DNA of 17,040 nucleotides from Carex sylvatica (Eukaryota > Streptophyta > Magnoliopsida > Poales > Cyperaceae), in the NCBI GenBank assembly GCA_964058845.1, contig CAXKVR010000740.1, forward strand, positions 1 to 17,040. Direction: 5' to 3'. The notes under the pieces are model-generated. The model made no database searches. It worked only from the letters and a program-made list of their open reading frames with translations, and had not been told where the DNA came from. Position numbers and translations under genes: made by a program. Numbering within the stretch: the stretch's first letter is position 1; each line of letters opens with the position of its first letter. Shown piece after piece: positions 16,210 through 17,040 of the stretch.

Positions 16210-17040
16210 CTACGTTAATGTATACCGGTGAATCTGGTATATAGAAATTTTAAATCTGCAATCTGTATCAAGGACCTGACATGTCATGTCTCCATTGAAA
16301 CTTTTTTAATTTGTGAGTAGTATGAGTCAAATTTTCAAATTTTGTAATTGGAGCTCCATTGGAATGATATCAAAAAGTTCAAAAAACATGACACAACCTA
16401 TTTTTAGCAGAAAGTTTAGCACAAAAAAAAAAAAAAAACATTGGCAAAGCCTGACCATGTGTCAATCCCCCCCTGAAATCAATGATTCACGCCCCAAACA
16501 GCAGATTTTGAACTGTTTTCTGTTTGGTAATTATACCAAGTTTAAAATGTGATTTTAGCTAAAAGGAGCATCCTTTGAAAAAACAAGTTACTTCTAATTA
16601 ATTATACGTGCACAATCTTTTAATAAGTAGGTAAAATTCCTTCAGTTTAATTAACTTTCAAGGAAAAATAAGAGATCTTCTAATGGTACAGAAAATTGCA
16701 AATTTTAAGATCAAATAAATATATAATTAAGATTTTATTTATTTGTTTGAAAGAGGAATGAAGAAATAAAGACAGTGAAGCCCTGAAATAGGTCCAAATA
16801 AAACAACTCCCTTCAATTATGACTTGTTCTCTTCCAAACTAACAAGACAAGGCACCTAATCATCAAAATTCTTAAATTAATTCAATTTGCTATATACAAT
16901 TGTTTAACAATGAAATATAATTAAATATGTTGACGTGCCAATTTTCTCACGGACGTACAGTGTACATGGAGTATCCCATACGAATTTCCTTTGGCAGTTT
17001 AGACCTTACCAGTAAACGCACCAACGACCCATAAAACGGG
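16210..17040. other. AT-rich intergenic DNA, no gene seen
   Basis: Contains an A-rich tract of 16 A at about 16424-16439 and a short C7 run near 16469. A 79-codon open frame (16313-16552) spans the poly-A tract and is not credible. The final 100 bp are somewhat less AT-rich and could approach another feature beyond the window, but nothing is identifiable. Confidence 0.4.

Noticed and set aside
1..17040. LTR retrotransposon, tRNA, rRNA, CRISPR or viral insertion
   Set aside because: No TG...CA long terminal repeats, polyprotein motifs, cloverleaf, rRNA signature or regularly spaced array were seen on either strand.

Overview
The window looks like AT-rich nuclear DNA from a flowering plant. 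It has one intact gene, a plant-type COPT/Ctr copper transporter (14481-14972, + strand, intronless), with a TATA box and a pyrimidine-rich leader typical of plant promoters. Almost everything else that can be identified is non-autonomous transposon or repeat DNA. I saw no rRNA, tRNA, CRISPR array, bacterial operon or viral gene. I do not commit to a genus; the repeat style fits many angiosperms.

Layout. 231-448 is a small inverted-repeat element. 449-1660 is AT-rich with nothing recognisable. 1661-3312 is an array of four long foldback elements laid end to end and separated by (TA)n tracts; a fifth relative of three of them lies at 15813-16209. 4040-4524 is an interspersed repeat carrying a 22-bp and a nearly perfect 94-bp tandem duplication. 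Related AT-rich repeat fragments lie at 5000-5145 and 6452-6600. 6892-7058 and 7082-7254 are two neighbouring copies of a Mutator-like MITE whose terminal repeats contain GAGATATCTC; a third copy is at 10072-10249. 7302-7494 is an unclassified inverted-repeat element. 9668-9835, 10257-10659 and 15175-15710 have TAGGG...CCCTA ends and degenerate 8-bp target duplications, as hAT-type MITEs do. 10668-11105 is a GC-rich low-complexity block. 12167-12312 is a degenerate 73-bp direct repeat in an otherwise unassigned stretch.

The copper transporter sits tightly between mobile DNA: an inverted-repeat element ends about 370 bp before its start codon, a hAT-like element begins about 200 bp after its stop, and a foldback element follows. 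A GTAC core, the motif bound by SPL7-type copper regulators, lies 174 bp before the start codon.

I do not see a convincing new multi-gene system. The strongest unusual signals are structural: foldback elements that share an inner arm but carry different terminal modules, each with its own short palindrome; an internal motif shared by five MITEs with differing ends; and a readable nested insertion around 10060-10670. All boundaries and repeat matches were read by eye, so identities are approximate.
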